DNA of 64,000 nt from Oscillospiraceae bacterium (GTDB lineage Bacteria > Bacillota > Clostridia > Oscillospirales > Acutalibacteraceae): contig SVOI01000004.1 of assembly GCA_015066465.1 (NCBI GenBank), positions 39,416 to 103,415 of the forward strand, given 5' to 3'. Made by a program: the position numbers and the translations under genes. The notes under the pieces were generated by a model, which was not told where the DNA came from, did no database searches, and worked only from the letters and a program-made list of their open reading frames with translations. Below, in pieces: positions 63,341-64,000 of this stretch; within the stretch, counting starts at the first letter, position 1, and each line of letters starts with the position of its first letter.

Positions 63341-63368
63341 TTGACTTTTTAAGAGTTTGTGTTATAAT
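63341..63368 (+). promoter_or_regulatory. promoter of the antitoxin RNA
   Basis: TTGACT (63341-63346), 16-bp spacer, TATAAT (63363-63368). Confidence 0.8.
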
Positions 63369-63374
63369 AAAGAT

Positions 63375-63470
63375 GAAATAAGGCAAACCTAATGATAAAC
63401 GGCTTGTCTTTAAAAAGTTTGATTAAAGAAATAACCGCACAGTTTGCAGACGGGCGGTTATTTCTTTTTT
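63375..63470 (+). ncRNA. type I antitoxin-like RNA
   Basis: From the promoter at 63341 a ~95-nt RNA would end at the hairpin GAAATAACCGC/GCGGTTATTTC plus TTTTTT (63427-63470). The terminator overlaps the last codons and 3' end of the convergent toxin gene, so the two RNAs would pair tail to tail. This is the layout of TxpA/RatA-like loci. The RNA ends are inferred. Confidence 0.6.
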
Positions 63471-63556
63471 GTTAATTGAATTATTACATCAACTACAAGT
63501 GCTATAATCGCAACAATAAGATTGAGAAGTAAAAACAACTCACTATATGTAACCAT
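63458..63556 (-). CDS. small hydrophobic type I toxin (holin-like)
   Basis: 32 residues: MVTYSELFLLLNLIVAIIAL then VVDVIIQLTKKK. One membrane helix and a basic tail match the putative holin-like toxins of Firmicutes, which begin with MVTYSEL-like residues. The ribosome site AAAGGGGGCGG is strong. The minus-strand promoter TTGAAA-N17-TAATAT lies near 63663-63691, and the ~100-nt leader contains hairpins (CCTCTTATAAGAGG) that could control translation. Together with the plus-strand RNA it forms a likely type I toxin-antitoxin locus. Confidence 0.75.
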   Translation of the reverse strand: MVTYSELFLLLNLIVAIIALVVDVIIQLTKKK

Positions 63557-63774
63557 TGCACCGCCCCCTTTCTCAAGAGGACGAAAGAGCCCTCTTATAA
63601 GAGGACAAACCGCCTACCGCTGTAGATTCACCTTATTTCTTCTACATATTACCACAAACTTAAATAAATTTCAACAAAATTCAATATTTACTTGCTTTTT
63701 CCTATTGTATTTTTATAAAAAAAAGAGTATATTTATAAGGTATATAATATTTTTTGTAAATTGGTGGTGACGAA

Positions 63775-64000
63775 ATGACTAAAAGGCAGAAAGCAGAAGA
63801 AATTTGTAAGCTTTTAAAGGTAGATTACCCCGAAGCAATTTGTCAGTTAAATGCCGAAACGCCTTTTCAGTTACTCGTTGCAACACGTCTTTCTGCACAG
63901 TGTACTGACGCAAGAGTAAACCTTGTAACTCCTGCACTTTTCAAGAAATACCCAACAGAAAACGAACTGTCTGAAGCAGACATTAAAGATGTTGAAGGTT
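63775..64000 (+). CDS. nth: endonuclease III (3' end outside window)
   Basis: The first 75 residues match the Nth N-terminus: MTKRQKAEEICKLLKVDYPEA, then ETPFQLLVATRLSAQCTDARVN, the helix that carries the conserved LSAQxTD motif. Nth removes oxidised pyrimidines and nicks abasic sites. The helix-hairpin-helix and Fe-S cluster parts lie outside the window. Start ATG follows GGTGGTGACGAA. Confidence 0.9.
   Translation, partial: MTKRQKAEEICKLLKVDYPEAICQLNAETPFQLLVATRLSAQCTDARVNLVTPALFKKYPTENELSEADIKDVEG

Overview
The window is AT-rich DNA with strong GGAGG-type ribosome binding sites, rho-independent terminators, sigma-A-type promoters, spore-former gene families (XRE, AbrB and CbbX/SpoVK-like) and a PolC-derived protein. 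This points to a low-GC Clostridia-type Firmicute. The flanking glycoside hydrolases (GH127, GH78-like, two GH38) and a GPH sugar symporter suggest a gut glycan degrader. I cannot fix the genus.

Layout. (1) 1-3.1 kb: ordinary chromosome, with the end of a GH127 gene and an XRE regulator/hydrolase operon. (2) 3.3-4.2 kb: a tRNA-Pro(CGG) locus with two intact tRNAs, a broken tRNA and two 5' tRNA fragments, spaced about 196 bp apart. (3) 3.8-45.5 kb: a genomic island. The last 46 nt of the first tRNA-Pro recur at 45410-45483, interrupted by a 28-nt double hairpin, which is what a tRNA-site integration leaves. I found no integrase. (4) 45.6-64 kb: chromosome again (GH78-like, SDR, acyltransferase-like protein, two GH38 genes, symporter, FnIII-type secreted protein, ECF sigma/anti-sigma pair, a type I toxin-antitoxin locus and the start of nth).

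The island has two layers. The older layer (about 4.2-29 kb and 43.4-44.5 kb) holds DNA and nucleotide enzymes: a UDG-like protein, a dGTPase, a DUF2779 nuclease, PD-(D/E)XK proteins, a nuclease-helicase fusion, a DnaB-like ATPase, a CbbX-like AAA+ protein, an ADP-ribosylglycohydrolase and a retron-type operon. Twelve promoters, including that of a WYL regulator, share one arrangement: a TGYACY-N6-RGTRCA-like palindrome ending 10 bp (once 11) before the -10 box. They look like one regulon. The younger layer is a 14.3-kb transposon (29123-43422) with 25-bp terminal inverted repeats (23/25 matching) and a perfect 8-bp target duplication. It carries two IS1595-type transposases, an LHH nuclease, a small RNA gene, ClpP, a ClpX-like unfoldase, a Mor-like activator and a J-domain protein. 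Its insertion split one regulon operator and separated the WYL gene from the retron operon.

The best candidate for an undescribed system is at 25.2-29.1 kb. A 236-nt structured RNA has a 20-nt/22-nt closing inverted repeat, an msr-like hairpin and a long msd-like hairpin, and it starts at the predicted transcription start. It is followed by a MoxR-type AAA+ ATPase, a VWA protein whose metallopeptidase motif is HQVLH instead of HExxH, and a retron reverse transcriptase (NAxxH, YCDD, VTG). Before the transposon arrived, the WYL regulator lay directly upstream.
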